Shown here piece by piece: positions 45,867 to 55,052 of a stretch of DNA of 55,305 bases. The DNA lies in NCBI GenBank assembly GCA_964601895.1, contig CAZROT010000014.1, forward strand, positions 1 to 55,305. The letters run 5' to 3'. The translations under genes and the position numbers were made by a program. The stretch is from CAZROT01 sp964601895. Lineage in GTDB: Bacteria > Pseudomonadota > Gammaproteobacteria > Enterobacterales > Enterobacteriaceae. The notes beneath the pieces were generated by a model that saw only the letters and a list, made by a program, of their open reading frames with translations, was not told the origin of the DNA and ran no database searches. Within the stretch, counting starts at the first letter, position 1; every line of letters begins with the position of its first letter.

Positions 45867-47810
45867 TTATTGTTCTGGCATGACATTATCTGGGTTTGGT
45901 TCATCGCTATTCTTTTCTGAATCGGTGACTTTTTTTATTATATTTCCATTATCTGATGGCTTATCACCATTATCAGGATCAGGTTCATTCCAGCCAGCAG
46001 GGTGACGCACGTCCTTACGCTTCATCAAATCATCAATTTGCAATGCATCGATGGTTTCATATTTCATGAGTGCATCTTTCATTGAATGCAGCACATCCAT
46101 ATTATCCATAAGGATCTCTCGCGCACGCTGGTAGTTACGCTCAATAAGTAATTTTACTTCCTGATCAATAATACGCGCTGTTTCGTCAGACATATGTTTA
46201 GCTTTGGCAACTGAACGCCCAAGAAATATTTCCCCTTCTTCTTCAGCGTAAAGCAGTGGACCCAGTTTTTCAGAGAATCCCCATTGTGTGACCATATTTC
46301 GGGCAATTGACGTCGCAATTTTAATATCATTTGATGCGCCAGTGGAAACTTTCTCCGGCCCATAAATGATCTCCTCTGCTAACCGGCCACCATACAAAGT
46401 AGAAATCTGGCTTTCCAGTTTCTGACGACTGGCACTTATGGCATCGCCCTCTGGGAGGAAAAACGTTACACCCAGCGCGCGCCCACGTGGAATAATGGTG
46501 ACTTTATGCACTGGATCATGTTCTGGAACCAGACGACCAATTATTGCATGCCCTGCTTCATGATAAGCAGTGGATTCTTTTTGCTCCTCAGTCATCACCA
46601 TAGAGCGGCGTTCAGCTCCCATCATGATCTTATCTTTTGCTTTTTCAAATTCGACCATTGAAACAACACGTTTATTACCACGAGCCGCAAATAACGCTGA
46701 TTCATTCACCAGGTTCGCCAGATCAGCACCAGAAAAACCCGGGGTACCACGCGCTATAACAGAGGCATCCACATCAATATCTAATGGAACACGGCGCATA
46801 TGTACTTTCAAGATTTGCTCACGCCCACGAACATCTGGCAAACCCACAACTACCTGACGGTCAAAACGGCCAGGGCGTAATAGGGCTGGATCTAAAACAT
46901 CAGGGCGGTTGGTGGCAGCAATAACAATGATACCCTCATTACCTTCAAAACCATCCATTTCAACCAGCATTTGATTTAACGTTTGCTCACGTTCATCATG
47001 CCCGCCCCCTAATCCGGCACCACGCTGACGCCCTACTGCATCAATTTCATCAATAAAAATAATACAAGGCGCTGCTTTTTTGGCTTGCTCAAACATATCG
47101 CGGACACGCGATGCGCCGACCCCAACAAACATTTCTACGAAATCGGAACCAGAAATTGTGAAAAAAGGAACTTTAGCCTCACCAGCAATCGCTTTTGCCA
47201 ATAATGTCTTACCTGTTCCCGGAGGGCCTACCATTAATATGCCCTTTGGTATTTTACCACCGAGCTTCTGGAAGCGACCTGGCTCACGCAGATATTCAAC
47301 CAGTTCACTGACTTCTTCTTTTGCTTCATCACATCCGGCAACATCAGCGAAAGAAGTTTTTATCTGATCTTCAGTCAGCATACGTGCTTTGCTTTTACCA
47401 AAAGACATGGCTCCTTTACCGCCACCGCCCTGCATCTGGCGCATAAAAAAGATCCACACTCCAATTAATAACAACATTGGAAACCAGGATATAAAGATAG
47501 AAGCAAGCAGGCTGGGTTCTTCCGGGGGTTCACCAACAACTTTTACATTTTTAGTAAGCAACGTATCGAGTAACTTTGGATCGTTAACAGGAATCCAGGT
47601 TACATATCTATTACTGTCTTTTTTGATAACATCAATTTCACGCCCATTAATACGTACTTCTCGAACGTGCTCCTGGGTTACATCAGACATGAAAGTAGAA
47701 TAGTCCACTCTACGGCCATTAGAATCACTGGGGCCGAGGCTTTGGAATACAGACATCAATACAACTGCGATAACTAACCAGAGAATCAGGTTTTTCGCCA
47801 TGTCACTCAA
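45867..47810 (-). CDS. ftsH: ATP-dependent zinc metalloprotease FtsH
   Basis: Membrane-bound AAA+ protease for quality control and for turnover of sigma-32 and LpxC. Two N-terminal helices (ILWLVIAVVLMSVFQ; ISWFPMLLLIGVWIFFM) bracket the periplasmic part. The AAA module has GPPGTGKTLLAKAIA, IIFIDEIDAVGRQRG and RPGRFDRQ; the zinc site is HEAGH, with the third ligand in the EEIIYGPEKVSTGASND region. The 647 residues start MSDMAKNLILW, as in Yersinia. It is 47 bases downstream of rlmE, as in E. coli. Confidence 0.98.
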   Translation of the reverse strand: MSDMAKNLILWLVIAVVLMSVFQSLGPSDSNGRRVDYSTFMSDVTQEHVREVRINGREIDVIKKDSNRYVTWIPVNDPKLLDTLLTKNVKVVGEPPEEPSLLASIFISWFPMLLLIGVWIFFMRQMQGGGGKGAMSFGKSKARMLTEDQIKTSFADVAGCDEAKEEVSELVEYLREPGRFQKLGGKIPKGILMVGPPGTGKTLLAKAIAGEAKVPFFTISGSDFVEMFVGVGASRVRDMFEQAKKAAPCIIFIDEIDAVGRQRGAGLGGGHDEREQTLNQMLVEMDGFEGNEGIIVIAATNRPDVLDPALLRPGRFDRQVVVGLPDVRGREQILKVHMRRVPLDIDVDASVIARGTPGFSGADLANLVNESALFAARGNKRVVSMVEFEKAKDKIMMGAERRSMVMTEEQKESTAYHEAGHAIIGRLVPEHDPVHKVTIIPRGRALGVTFFLPEGDAISASRQKLESQISTLYGGRLAEEIIYGPEKVSTGASNDIKIATSIARNMVTQWGFSEKLGPLLYAEEEGEIFLGRSVAKAKHMSDETARIIDQEVKLLIERNYQRAREILMDNMDVLHSMKDALMKYETIDALQIDDLMKRKDVRHPAGWNEPDPDNGDKPSDNGNIIKKVTDSEKNSDEPNPDNVMPEQ

Positions 47811-47857
47811 GGAATCAACCTCATATTACGACTACATTAACAAATAACAACAGACTA

Positions 47858-48496
47858 TTATAATTTCCATCCTGTTGCTACGATATATACCTCTCGCGAT
47901 CGATTACGAGAGGCCTCTGGCTTACGAATTTTCACTTTCGTAAACAGGGAACGAGTTTCTTTCAGAAAAGCATCAAAACCATCTCCCTGAAACACTTTTA
48001 CCAGAAAACTGCCTCCTGGTGAAAGAAGCTGGCGACACATATCCAAAGCTAACTCAACAAGATGCATAGACCTTGGTATATCTATCGCCGGAGTTCCACT
48101 CATATTAGGGGCCATGTCAGACATCACTACCTGTACTTTATTGTTTTCCCCAACCATCTCAACTAATGCTGCCAAAACTTGTTCATCACAAAAATCACCC
48201 TGAAGAAAATCAACACCTTTAACTGGATCCATTGGTAGAATATCACAGGCAAAAACCCGCCCTTTGTGACCGATTTGATTAACAACGTACTGCGACCAGC
48301 TGCCTGGTGATGCCCCCAGGTCTATTACTGTCATCCCCTGCTTAAACAGTTTATCGCTCCGTTGTATTTCATCAAGTTTAAACCAGGCGCGGGAACGTAA
48401 ACCTCTTTTTTGTGTCTCAATAACATATTTATCACTAAAATGCTCTTGTAGCCAACGTCTGGAACTCGCAGAGCGTTTCTTGCTAACAACTTTCAT
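47858..48496 (-). CDS. rlmE: 23S rRNA (uridine-2552 2'-O)-methyltransferase
   Basis: Methylates U2552 of the A-loop of 23S rRNA in the 50S subunit. Landmarks are RSRAWFKLDEIQ with the first catalytic Lys, the SAM site VIDLGASPGSWSQYV, MSDMAPNMSGTPAIDIPRS, and FLVKVFQGDGFD with the second Lys. The conserved Glu follows in SREVYIVATG. 212 residues (E. coli 209). YhbY, divergent from this gene in E. coli, is missing. Confidence 0.96.
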   Translation of the reverse strand: MKVVSKKRSASSRRWLQEHFSDKYVIETQKRGLRSRAWFKLDEIQRSDKLFKQGMTVIDLGASPGSWSQYVVNQIGHKGRVFACDILPMDPVKGVDFLQGDFCDEQVLAALVEMVGENNKVQVVMSDMAPNMSGTPAIDIPRSMHLVELALDMCRQLLSPGGSFLVKVFQGDGFDAFLKETRSLFTKVKIRKPEASRNRSREVYIVATGWKL

Positions 48497-48839
48497 TATG
48501 TTTAATAGCCATCAATTATAATAACCGTTCGAATATTTATTGTTCAGCCGAGGTGTGCTGGCTGTACCTGTATCAGGTGGCGGTAAAATATGAATTTTCA
48601 ATGCCCGCACTCACTTAAATTCAATCAAAGTTGCCAGAAATAATGTGCCTGAAGGAACCAATGAACATAGTACACACCGTATCAGAAGATCTTTACTATG
48701 CTATATAATCAATAGGTTACAATAAATTTAAGTGTTCCTCGAAATAAATCACTCATTGAAACAGGGCGAAATTACTAAACCGTAAAAGCTATTTTTCTTT
48801 GTTTTTTACCATCAACACCGAAAATATTTTTATTGGAAA
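48497..48839. other. Spacer where yhbY is expected
   Basis: In E. coli yhbY lies between rlmE and greA on the opposite strand. The 343 bases here contain no frame resembling YhbY and no RNA gene that I can see; only AT-rich sequence remains. Confidence 0.5.
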
Positions 48840-49316
48840 TCATAAATACTCTACATTAATAATCTCATATTCAACTTCGCCTCCTGGAGTACTAATGACA
48901 ACTATATCATCAGATTTTTTTCCTACCAGACCACGCGCAATAGGAGAATTAACCGATATCAGATTCTGCTTCAAATCTGCCTCATCATGGCCGACTATAC
49001 GATATCTCTGCTCATCTTGAGTATCCAGATTCAGAACTGTGACTGTCGCACCAAAAATCACTGTACCATTATTAGATATTTTAGTAATATCAATAACCTG
49101 TGCATTTGAAAGCTTAGCTTCTATTTCCTGAATGCGTCCCTCACAAAACCCCTGCTGTTCGCGTGCTGCATGATATTCAGCGTTTTCTTTTAAATCACCA
49201 TGCTCACGAGCTTCTGCGATACTGCTAATAATGCGAGGGCGCTCAACATTTTTTAAGTAATCTAATTCTTCGCGTAGTTTTGCAGCGCCCCGTACTGTCA
49301 TTGGAACCTGTTTCAT
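48840..49316 (-). CDS. greA: Transcription elongation factor GreA
   Basis: Rescues backtracked RNA polymerase by stimulating transcript cleavage. The coiled-coil N-terminal domain (residues 1-75) has the acidic tip region AREHGDLKENAEYHAAREQQGFCEGRI; the C-terminal globular domain has VIFGATVTVLNLDTQDEQRY and SVNSPIARGLVGKKSDD. The 158 residues equal E. coli GreA. Confidence 0.97.
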   Translation of the reverse strand: MKQVPMTVRGAAKLREELDYLKNVERPRIISSIAEAREHGDLKENAEYHAAREQQGFCEGRIQEIEAKLSNAQVIDITKISNNGTVIFGATVTVLNLDTQDEQRYRIVGHDEADLKQNLISVNSPIARGLVGKKSDDIVVISTPGGEVEYEIINVEYL

Positions 49317-49763
49317 TGATTAAATACCCTTTAACATCTATTATCCAGCTCGAAACAATTACCATCCCGCGTATTCTAATGAAAAACATAGTAAATGCTA
49401 CTAACGATCTGTTCATGAATTGAGTAAGCTTGATTTAATATACAAAAAAAATACACCCAAAATCAAAATAACTGCAGCCAGAGCAGCAGGCGATAATTTT
49501 ATTATCAGTACATATGCCCTGACACCGATTCTGATACCAGAATAATTATATAACCATACTACTTTATTAGAATATACATAATAAAATCATAGTATTATAG
49601 TTAAATACTTCGAATAATTTTGTACTGGATTTTTTCATTCATTATCATTTTATCAATGATTAAAAATAAGAAGAGCTTACGAAGCAATACGCTGAAACAG
49701 TATACCTGGCATTTTAATATGCCAGAAATCCAATGTCCTGATATAGAAATCATTTGAACAAAT
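49317..49763. other. AT-rich spacer where dacB is expected
   Basis: E. coli has dacB between greA and obgE; here nothing like a penicillin-binding protein remains. One hairpin with arms CTGGCAT/ATGCCAG (49706-49725) is seen, without a T-run. No gene is supported. Confidence 0.5.
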
Positions 49764-50033
49764 TTAATACAGTGGGATAATGAAGAATAATATTAGTAAC
49801 AGCATCATGTTTACTACATGATGCTTATCACGCGGCAGTTTTACTCTGACCTGCGCCTGTGATTCAAAATATCGCAGCAAAAACCTTTTACTATATTTAG
49901 CAGATGGTGGCTTACTTGGATTGTCGCTGTTAAGAATTACACAATGACATTTATCTATTTTCTTTTTTGATAAATTTCCCTGAAAAAACAAAGAAACCAT
50001 GGTAATAAATTTAAATGCATTGCCTGTTATCAC
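49764..50033 (-). CDS. Possible small protein downstream of obgE
   Basis: An 89-codon frame starts at a GTG 16 bases after the obgE stop, with AGGG seven bases before it. The product is basic in the middle, has a CHC motif (KCHCVILN) and ends in a hydrophobic stretch MMLLLILFFIIPL. I do not recognise it. A 10-base hairpin (49801-49825) lies inside its 3' part and could instead be a transcript end, so the frame may be chance or the remains of a decayed gene. Confidence 0.25.
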   Translation of the reverse strand: MITGNAFKFITMVSLFFQGNLSKKKIDKCHCVILNSDNPSKPPSAKYSKRFLLRYFESQAQVRVKLPRDKHHVVNMMLLLILFFIIPLY

Positions 50034-50048
50034 CGCAAGCCCTGCCAG

Positions 50049-51125
50049 TTATTCATTATCATCGACCCAGATTAATTCGCTTATTTGTGAAGTGTCCGCT
50101 TCAGTTGCTGCGACTGATAACTGATTTTTTAAAAAATGCATAATACTCCAGCATAATGGCTCAATACCTTCACCACTGGCTGCAGAAATGATATGGAAAC
50201 CATTTTGCCATCCTAACGCTGCTGTAATAGCATCGGCGCGTTTTTGCGCCTCATCGTGGCCAATCAAATCAATTTTATTGAACACTAACCAACGAGGCCT
50301 GGCAGCCAGAGAGGCACTATATTGTTGTAGTTCATTGATAATAATTGTTATATTTTCAGCTGGATCAGACTGGTCAATAGGTGCGATATCAACCAGATGT
50401 AATAATACTCTGCAGCGTTCCAGATGTTTTAGAAAACGAATTCCCAATCCAGCACCACCCGCAGCACCTTCAATCAAACCCGGGATATCGGCTACGACAA
50501 AACTCTGCTCATTACCCATCCGTACTACACCGAGGCCAGGTATTAAAGTAGTAAAAGGATAATCAGCAACTTTTGGCCTTGCTGCTGAAACAGAACGAAT
50601 AAAAGTTGATTTACCTGCATTAGGTAACCCTAATAAACCAACATCTGCCAGTAAAAGTAATTCTAAATCCAGAGAACGAGATTCTCCCTTGGTTCCCATA
50701 GTACTTTGGCGTGGCGTTCGGTTAACTGAAGATTTAAAACGTGTATTACCCAAACCATGAAATCCTCCTTTAGCAACCATCAAACATTGTTGATGATGAG
50801 TCATATCACCTAAAATTTCACGGGTATCTTTATCGAGGATTCTCGTGCCTACCGGCACCTTAATGGTAATATCATTTCCGCGTTTTCCGGTACAATTGCG
50901 TCCCTGGCCATTGCACCCTTTACCAGCACGAAAAAATTTTTCCAGACGATAATCAATCAGTGTGTTCAGATTCTCATCTGCGAGTAAATATACATCACCA
51001 CCATCACCACCATCACCACCGTCTGGGCCGCCATTAGGAACATATTTTTCCCGACGGAAACTGACACACCCATTTCCACCATCACCTGCAGAAACCAAAA
51101 TGGTAGCTTCATCGACGAATTTCAT
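50049..51125 (-). CDS. obgE: GTPase ObgE/CgtA
   Basis: Essential GTPase for 50S assembly and stress control. The glycine-rich Obg fold (FVDEATILVSAGDGGNGCVSFRREK, GPDGGDGGDGGDVYL) is followed by the G domain: LLGLPNAGKSTFI (G1), VADIPGLIEGAAGGAGLG (G3) and VFNKIDLIG (G4). At 358 residues it lacks most of the acidic C-terminal tail of E. coli (390), which is known to vary. YhbE, between it and rpmA in E. coli, is absent. Confidence 0.97.
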   Translation of the reverse strand: MKFVDEATILVSAGDGGNGCVSFRREKYVPNGGPDGGDGGDGGDVYLLADENLNTLIDYRLEKFFRAGKGCNGQGRNCTGKRGNDITIKVPVGTRILDKDTREILGDMTHHQQCLMVAKGGFHGLGNTRFKSSVNRTPRQSTMGTKGESRSLDLELLLLADVGLLGLPNAGKSTFIRSVSAARPKVADYPFTTLIPGLGVVRMGNEQSFVVADIPGLIEGAAGGAGLGIRFLKHLERCRVLLHLVDIAPIDQSDPAENITIIINELQQYSASLAARPRWLVFNKIDLIGHDEAQKRADAITAALGWQNGFHIISAASGEGIEPLCWSIMHFLKNQLSVAATEADTSQISELIWVDDNE

Positions 51126-51311
51126 CTGTATTCTCCGTAAAAATTAATTACGTTTATTTTATATGTCGATTCATTGGGTTGCTTTGATTATATGCCAATT
51201 CGATTAAAAAATCTGATACCGGCAATAAGAGAAAAATCAGAATATACTTTCTTGCATCAGACTGTATTTTTTCAGAAAAACAACATAAATGGCATTCATG
51301 ATTTCAAGACT

Positions 51312-51342
51312 AAAAAAAACCCTGCAATAGCTGATTGCAGGG
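51312..51342 (-). terminator. Terminator of the rplU-rpmA operon
   Basis: On the minus strand a nine-base stem CCCTGCAAT/ATTGCAGGG with a five-base loop is followed by eight Ts, 26 bases past the rpmA stop. It separates rplU-rpmA from obgE. Confidence 0.92.
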
Positions 51343-51368
51343 TATGAATATAAACGTATTATAAAAAG

Positions 51369-51626
51369 TTATGCGGCTTCAATACTAACAAATTTACGTT
51401 TTTTTAAGCCCTTTACCTGAAACTTGACTTTTCCATCAGTTAAAGCAAAAAGAGTGTGATCTCTGCCACAACCCACATTAACACCAGCATGAAACTTGGT
51501 ACCACGCTGACGAACAATAATACTGCCAGCGAGCACAGCTTCACCACCAAAACGCTTTACACCCAAGCGTTTACTTTCGGAGTCACGGCCGTTACGTGTC
51601 GAACCGCCTGCTTTTTTATGTGCCAT
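51369..51626 (-). CDS. rpmA: 50S ribosomal protein L27
   Basis: Subunit close to the peptidyl-transferase centre. The N-terminal arm MAHKKAGGSTRNGRDSESKRLG reaches the P-site; GSIIVRQRGTKFHAGVNVGCGRDHTLFA is the core. The 85 residues equal the E. coli length. It is 22 bases behind rplU. Confidence 0.97.
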   Translation of the reverse strand: MAHKKAGGSTRNGRDSESKRLGVKRFGGEAVLAGSIIVRQRGTKFHAGVNVGCGRDHTLFALTDGKVKFQVKGLKKRKFVSIEAA

Positions 51627-51648
51627 CTACTTGTATTCTCCTCAACGC

Positions 51649-51960
51649 TTAACCGCTAATACCAGTAATCATAACGTCAGTAAAGTATTGACGATGACCC
51701 TGCTGTTTACGGTAATGTTTACGGCGTCGAAATTTTACAATCCTAATCTTATCACCACGACCGTGTGCAATAACTTCAGCTTTGATTTTTCCTCCATCGA
51801 CTAATGGAAGACCAATTTTAATGTCATCGCCATTTGCTATCATTAGCACTTGATCGAATTCAATAACATCACCAGCTGCAACGCTCAGCTTTTCTAAACG
51901 AACAGTCTGGCCTTCACTGACTCTGTGTTGTTTACCACCACTCTGGAAAACAGCGTACAT
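51649..51960 (-). CDS. rplU: 50S ribosomal protein L21
   Basis: Binds 23S rRNA domain I. It starts MYAVFQSGGKQHRVSEGQTVRLEKL and carries RIVKFRRRKHYRKQQGHRQ, the family signature. 103 residues, the same as E. coli. Divergent from ispB; the 242-base spacer should hold both promoters. Confidence 0.97.
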   Translation of the reverse strand: MYAVFQSGGKQHRVSEGQTVRLEKLSVAAGDVIEFDQVLMIANGDDIKIGLPLVDGGKIKAEVIAHGRGDKIRIVKFRRRKHYRKQQGHRQYFTDVMITGISG

Positions 51961-52202
51961 TTAAAACCACCCCATGCTCTTTGCATACTATTTTTAAATA
52001 CCATTCAGGTATGCGCCAAAAATACAACAACAGTGGGCGGATTCTACGCAGAAAAAGGGGAAATGACAAGTACAGAATCCTATGGTAGATAAATAATATA
52101 GTCTATCCTCTCTAATTGATTTTAAAGTACAATTATAGCGTCTGACTATTAAGAAATTGATTTTTAGTATAACCAATTAAACATTTAGTTGAATTCAAGA
52201 CA

Positions 52203-53174
52203 ATGAATTTAGAAAAGATTATAGAACTCACTGCGCAAGAGATGACTGCTGTAAATAGAGTAATCTTAAACCAGTTGCAATCGAATGTATCACTTATTAA
52301 CCAACTGGGCCATTACATCATCAATAGTGGCGGCAAGCGAATCCGCCCAATGGTTGCATTGCTTACCGCCAAAGCGCTTAACTATCAAGGTAATCAACAT
52401 ATTATTATTGCTGCATTAATTGAATTTATCCACACTGCAACTTTGCTTCATGATGATGTTGTCGATCAATCTGAAATGCGTCGAGGAAAAGCTACTGCTA
52501 ACACTGCATTTGGCAATTCTGCCAGTGTCCTTGTTGGTGATTTTATCTACACTCGTTCTTTTCAGATGATGACAGGGCTAAAGTCTCTACGCGTACTTGA
52601 ACTGATGTCCGAAGCTACCAACGTGATAGCTGAAGGTGAAGTATTACAATTAATGAATCGTAATAATCCGGATATTACTGAAGAAAATTACATGCGTATT
52701 ATCTACAGTAAAACAGCACGTTTATTTGAAGCTGCATCACAATGTTCTGCAATTTTAGCGAATGGGAATGAGGCACAGGAACTGGCACTACGAGATTATG
52801 GACGTCATTTAGGTATCGCTTTCCAACTCATTGATGATCTGCTTGATTACAATTCTGATGATAGCATATTAGGCAAAAACATCGGCGATGATCTGCATGA
52901 AGGAAAATCAACGTTACCATTAGTGCATGCTATGCAAAACGGCAGCCCCGATCAAATCAGCCTCATTCGCCAGGCGATTGAACAAGGCAACGCGAGAAAT
53001 TTACTTAAACATATATTAAACATCATGCAAGAATGTGATTCTTTTAAATACACACGCGTACGCGCTCAGGAAGAAGCTGATAGAGCAATTTCTGCATTAC
53101 AAATATTGCCGGAAACACCTTATCGATTAGCCCTTGAGGGACTTGCTCAATCAGCTGTACGTCGCTTTTTTTAA
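52203..53174 (+). CDS. ispB: Octaprenyl diphosphate synthase
   Basis: Makes the side chain of ubiquinone by adding isopentenyl units to farnesyl diphosphate. The two aspartate-rich motifs are LLHDDVVDQSEMRRG and LIDDLLDYNSDD, with GGKRIRPMVALL at the front. The 323 residues equal E. coli IspB. It is divergent from rplU as in E. coli and completes the window's ubiquinone gene set (ubiB, ubiD, ubiE, ubiJ). Confidence 0.97.
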   Translation: MNLEKIIELTAQEMTAVNRVILNQLQSNVSLINQLGHYIINSGGKRIRPMVALLTAKALNYQGNQHIIIAALIEFIHTATLLHDDVVDQSEMRRGKATANTAFGNSASVLVGDFIYTRSFQMMTGLKSLRVLELMSEATNVIAEGEVLQLMNRNNPDITEENYMRIIYSKTARLFEAASQCSAILANGNEAQELALRDYGRHLGIAFQLIDDLLDYNSDDSILGKNIGDDLHEGKSTLPLVHAMQNGSPDQISLIRQAIEQGNARNLLKHILNIMQECDSFKYTRVRAQEEADRAISALQILPETPYRLALEGLAQSAVRRFF

Positions 53175-53207
53175 AGAATTTAATAAACTAATTTTCATTT
53201 GAAAGCA

Positions 53208-53555
53208 CTAAATGACGTTTAATCGAATCATCATACTTGTAATACCTTCACGTAAAATGAAAGCAATAACTTTACTCCTTTCTATTTCAGTCAATTGATA
53301 GTAGGCTTCAATCCATACTCCTAAAGGATCCTGCCGATTAGCCACATATTTTGCTGAGTCCTCTTTTAAGGATAACGCATTCAGCACAACATCAGGTAAA
53401 CTAGTCACATGATATTCAAGAGCTTTTCCCTGTACTCCACGTCGACGGCGTTGTTCCCATCCGTCACGCCTAGCCATAAGATTCACTCCCTGTGTTGATG
53501 AAGGCAAGCCCGCAACACCTACAAGTTCCTTTGCAGAAAACCACTCTTTTTTCAT
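53208..53555 (-). CDS. Mu c-repressor/MuA-type DNA-binding protein
   Basis: A 115-residue protein. Residues 1-55 resemble the winged-helix DNA-binding domain shared by phage Mu repressor c and transposase MuA: WFSAKELVGVAGLPSSTQGVN, then RRDGWEQRRRRGVQGKALEYHVTSLP. The second half (LGVWIEAYYQLTEIERSKVIAFILREG) resembles the helical C-terminal part of such repressors. The ATG has AAAGG upstream. It is transcribed away from the Ner-like sfsB, with 185 bases between, as c and ner are in Mu. No transposase or phage structural gene is nearby. I infer a transcription regulator; its targets are unknown. Confidence 0.8.
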   Translation of the reverse strand: MKKEWFSAKELVGVAGLPSSTQGVNLMARRDGWEQRRRRGVQGKALEYHVTSLPDVVLNALSLKEDSAKYVANRQDPLGVWIEAYYQLTEIERSKVIAFILREGITSMMIRLNVI

Positions 53556-53599
53556 AACCTTTCATCCCAACCTTGCTTCAAGACACAAAACAGGATTTT

Positions 53600-53651
53600 T
53601 TAGAAAAAAAACTGAAACTATTCCGCTTGTTTAATGATATATTTTTTCTAA
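53600..53651. promoter_or_regulatory. Inverted repeat in the shared c-like/sfsB control region
   Basis: Arms TTAGAAAAAA (53600-53609) and TTTTTTCTAA (53642-53651) face each other across 32 bases in the spacer between the two divergent regulator genes. This is where Mu has its operators. The sequence is AT-rich, so chance is possible. Confidence 0.4.
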
Positions 53652-53740
53652 ATAACCGTTTATCGTCGTAATGACTCTACAGCGACATGTTATTTATACC
53701 ATTAACTTGAAAAGATCCCATCAAAAAAAAGGAATTAGAA

Positions 53741-54016
53741 ATGATCTTAAGGAAATCTGACTGGCATCCCGCAGACATCATTGCTGCTTTGCGTAAAAAG
53801 GGAACAACACTGGCAGCTGTATCCAGAGAAGCAGGTCTCAGTTCATCAACATTAGCTAACGCTCTTTCTCGACCATGGCCAAAAGGTGAATGGTTAATTG
53901 CTGAATATCTTGATATTCATCCCTCAGAAATCTGGCCCAGCCGTTACTTTGATCCTAAAACAGGAGAAATGTTAGAGCGCAAAATCAGAAATAGCTTATC
54001 CGATTCACATTCATAA
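53741..54016 (+). CDS. sfsB: Ner-like DNA-binding transcriptional regulator SfsB
   Basis: Small DNA-binding protein of the phage-Mu Ner family. SDWHPADIIAALRKKGTTLAAVSREAG and SSSTLANALSRPWPKGEWLIAEYL match both E. coli SfsB (Nlp), which affects maltose gene expression, and Mu Ner; HPSEIWPSRYFDP is the family end. 91 residues, with AGGA seven bases before the ATG. In E. coli sfsB follows ispB and precedes murA; here the c-like gene is inserted on the opposite strand and murA is absent. Confidence 0.92.
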   Translation: MILRKSDWHPADIIAALRKKGTTLAAVSREAGLSSSTLANALSRPWPKGEWLIAEYLDIHPSEIWPSRYFDPKTGEMLERKIRNSLSDSHS

Positions 54017-54385
54017 AACACGAAAGCACAGCTACTTATCAATAAATCTCAGCTTTGTTAGCTTAATACTCTCTCAGTAAAACATTTAGATCTTTGTTCA
54101 GGATATTTTCTATATAATACCACTACTAATGCTGGTCGGATATTGAAATAAAACTGACCAGTTTTATCTAATTATTTATTATAAAAATTATCACATTATG
54201 ATAGATGGAGAACTAAAACGGTCTATCTTTGCTCGATCAGAACTTAAGTTGATGTCGCCTAATTCTTCTTTTATTTTTAATGGTATTATCTCAAAAGCAT
54301 TAATAATCGAAAATATATCAAACAAATTGTAAATTAAGCAACAGAGTAATTTTTCAGCTATAGCTATATAACTTTCTGTAAAAAA
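54017..54385. other. AT-rich spacer between sfsB and dsbA
   Basis: E. coli has murA after sfsB; no murA-like frame is seen here. A hairpin CTGGTC/GACCAG with an 18-base loop, followed by TTTT (54132-54165), may end the sfsB transcript. The rest is AT-rich and shows nothing else. Confidence 0.5.
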
Positions 54386-55018
54386 TTACTTCTTATTTAT
54401 CAAAAAGCTTATTAAATTCGCATACTGATCAGCATAAGTATCCATCGAATTAATATCAAAATTTTCACTTTTAATCATGTACTTGTCATTAACGAACACC
54501 GCTGGTACGCCACGCAATTTAAAACTTTTAGCCATTTCCACCTGTTGTACTACCAGGGACTTAACAATAAAGCTATTTAATGCAGCATCATAGTCTTTTT
54601 TACTAACACCTGCTTCAATAAAAATATTACGTATATCATCAGAATTCGCCACTGTTTGTGTTTTCTGAACAGCATCAAACATCATAGGACTGATTTTATT
54701 TTCAACATTAAGCATAATAGCAACAGCCCAGGCTTGAGTTAACTCTTTACCTAACGGTCCAAGAAATTCAACATGGTACTTCATGACTTTTTTTCCTTCT
54801 GGCAAAACTTTTTCTATTGCCTGAGGAATATGATAGATATGTTCAAACTGGTAACAATGTGGACAATAAAAAGAAAAAAATTCAATGACCTGTTGTTCAG
54901 ATGTTACCGGCCTGTTTAATGTCTGATATTCAACTCCATCAGAAAATGCTGATGCAGATAAAGGAAGTCCTATTAAAATAATAATGATCGAGAAAAAAAA
55001 TAATGATATTTTTTTCAT
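54386..55018 (-). CDS. dsbA: Thiol:disulfide interchange protein DsbA
   Basis: Periplasmic oxidase that gives disulfides to secreted proteins. A signal peptide (MKKISLFFFSIIIILIGLPLSASA) precedes the thioredoxin fold with the active site FFSFYCPHCYQFEH (Cys52, Cys55) and the cis-proline in LRGVPAVFVN; GKELTQAWAVAI and QKTQTVANSDDIR are as in E. coli. 210 residues (E. coli 208). Its own redox partner DsbB must lie elsewhere. A client may be the autotransporter with two passenger cysteines. It stands apart from its E. coli neighbours. Confidence 0.96.
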   Translation of the reverse strand: MKKISLFFFSIIIILIGLPLSASAFSDGVEYQTLNRPVTSEQQVIEFFSFYCPHCYQFEHIYHIPQAIEKVLPEGKKVMKYHVEFLGPLGKELTQAWAVAIMLNVENKISPMMFDAVQKTQTVANSDDIRNIFIEAGVSKKDYDAALNSFIVKSLVVQQVEMAKSFKLRGVPAVFVNDKYMIKSENFDINSMDTYADQYANLISFLINKK

Positions 55019-55052
55019 AATAATCCCTTTAATTTAAATTATAACGAGTTCA

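Noticed and set aside
49801..49825. Ten-base hairpin as obgE terminator
   Set aside because: It is some 225 bases past the stop and has no T-run on the minus strand; kept only as a note within the uncertain small frame.
53208..54016. A Mu-like prophage
   Set aside because: Only two small regulators are present; no transposase A/B, no structural genes and no recognisable ends, and SfsB is a standard chromosomal gene behind ispB.
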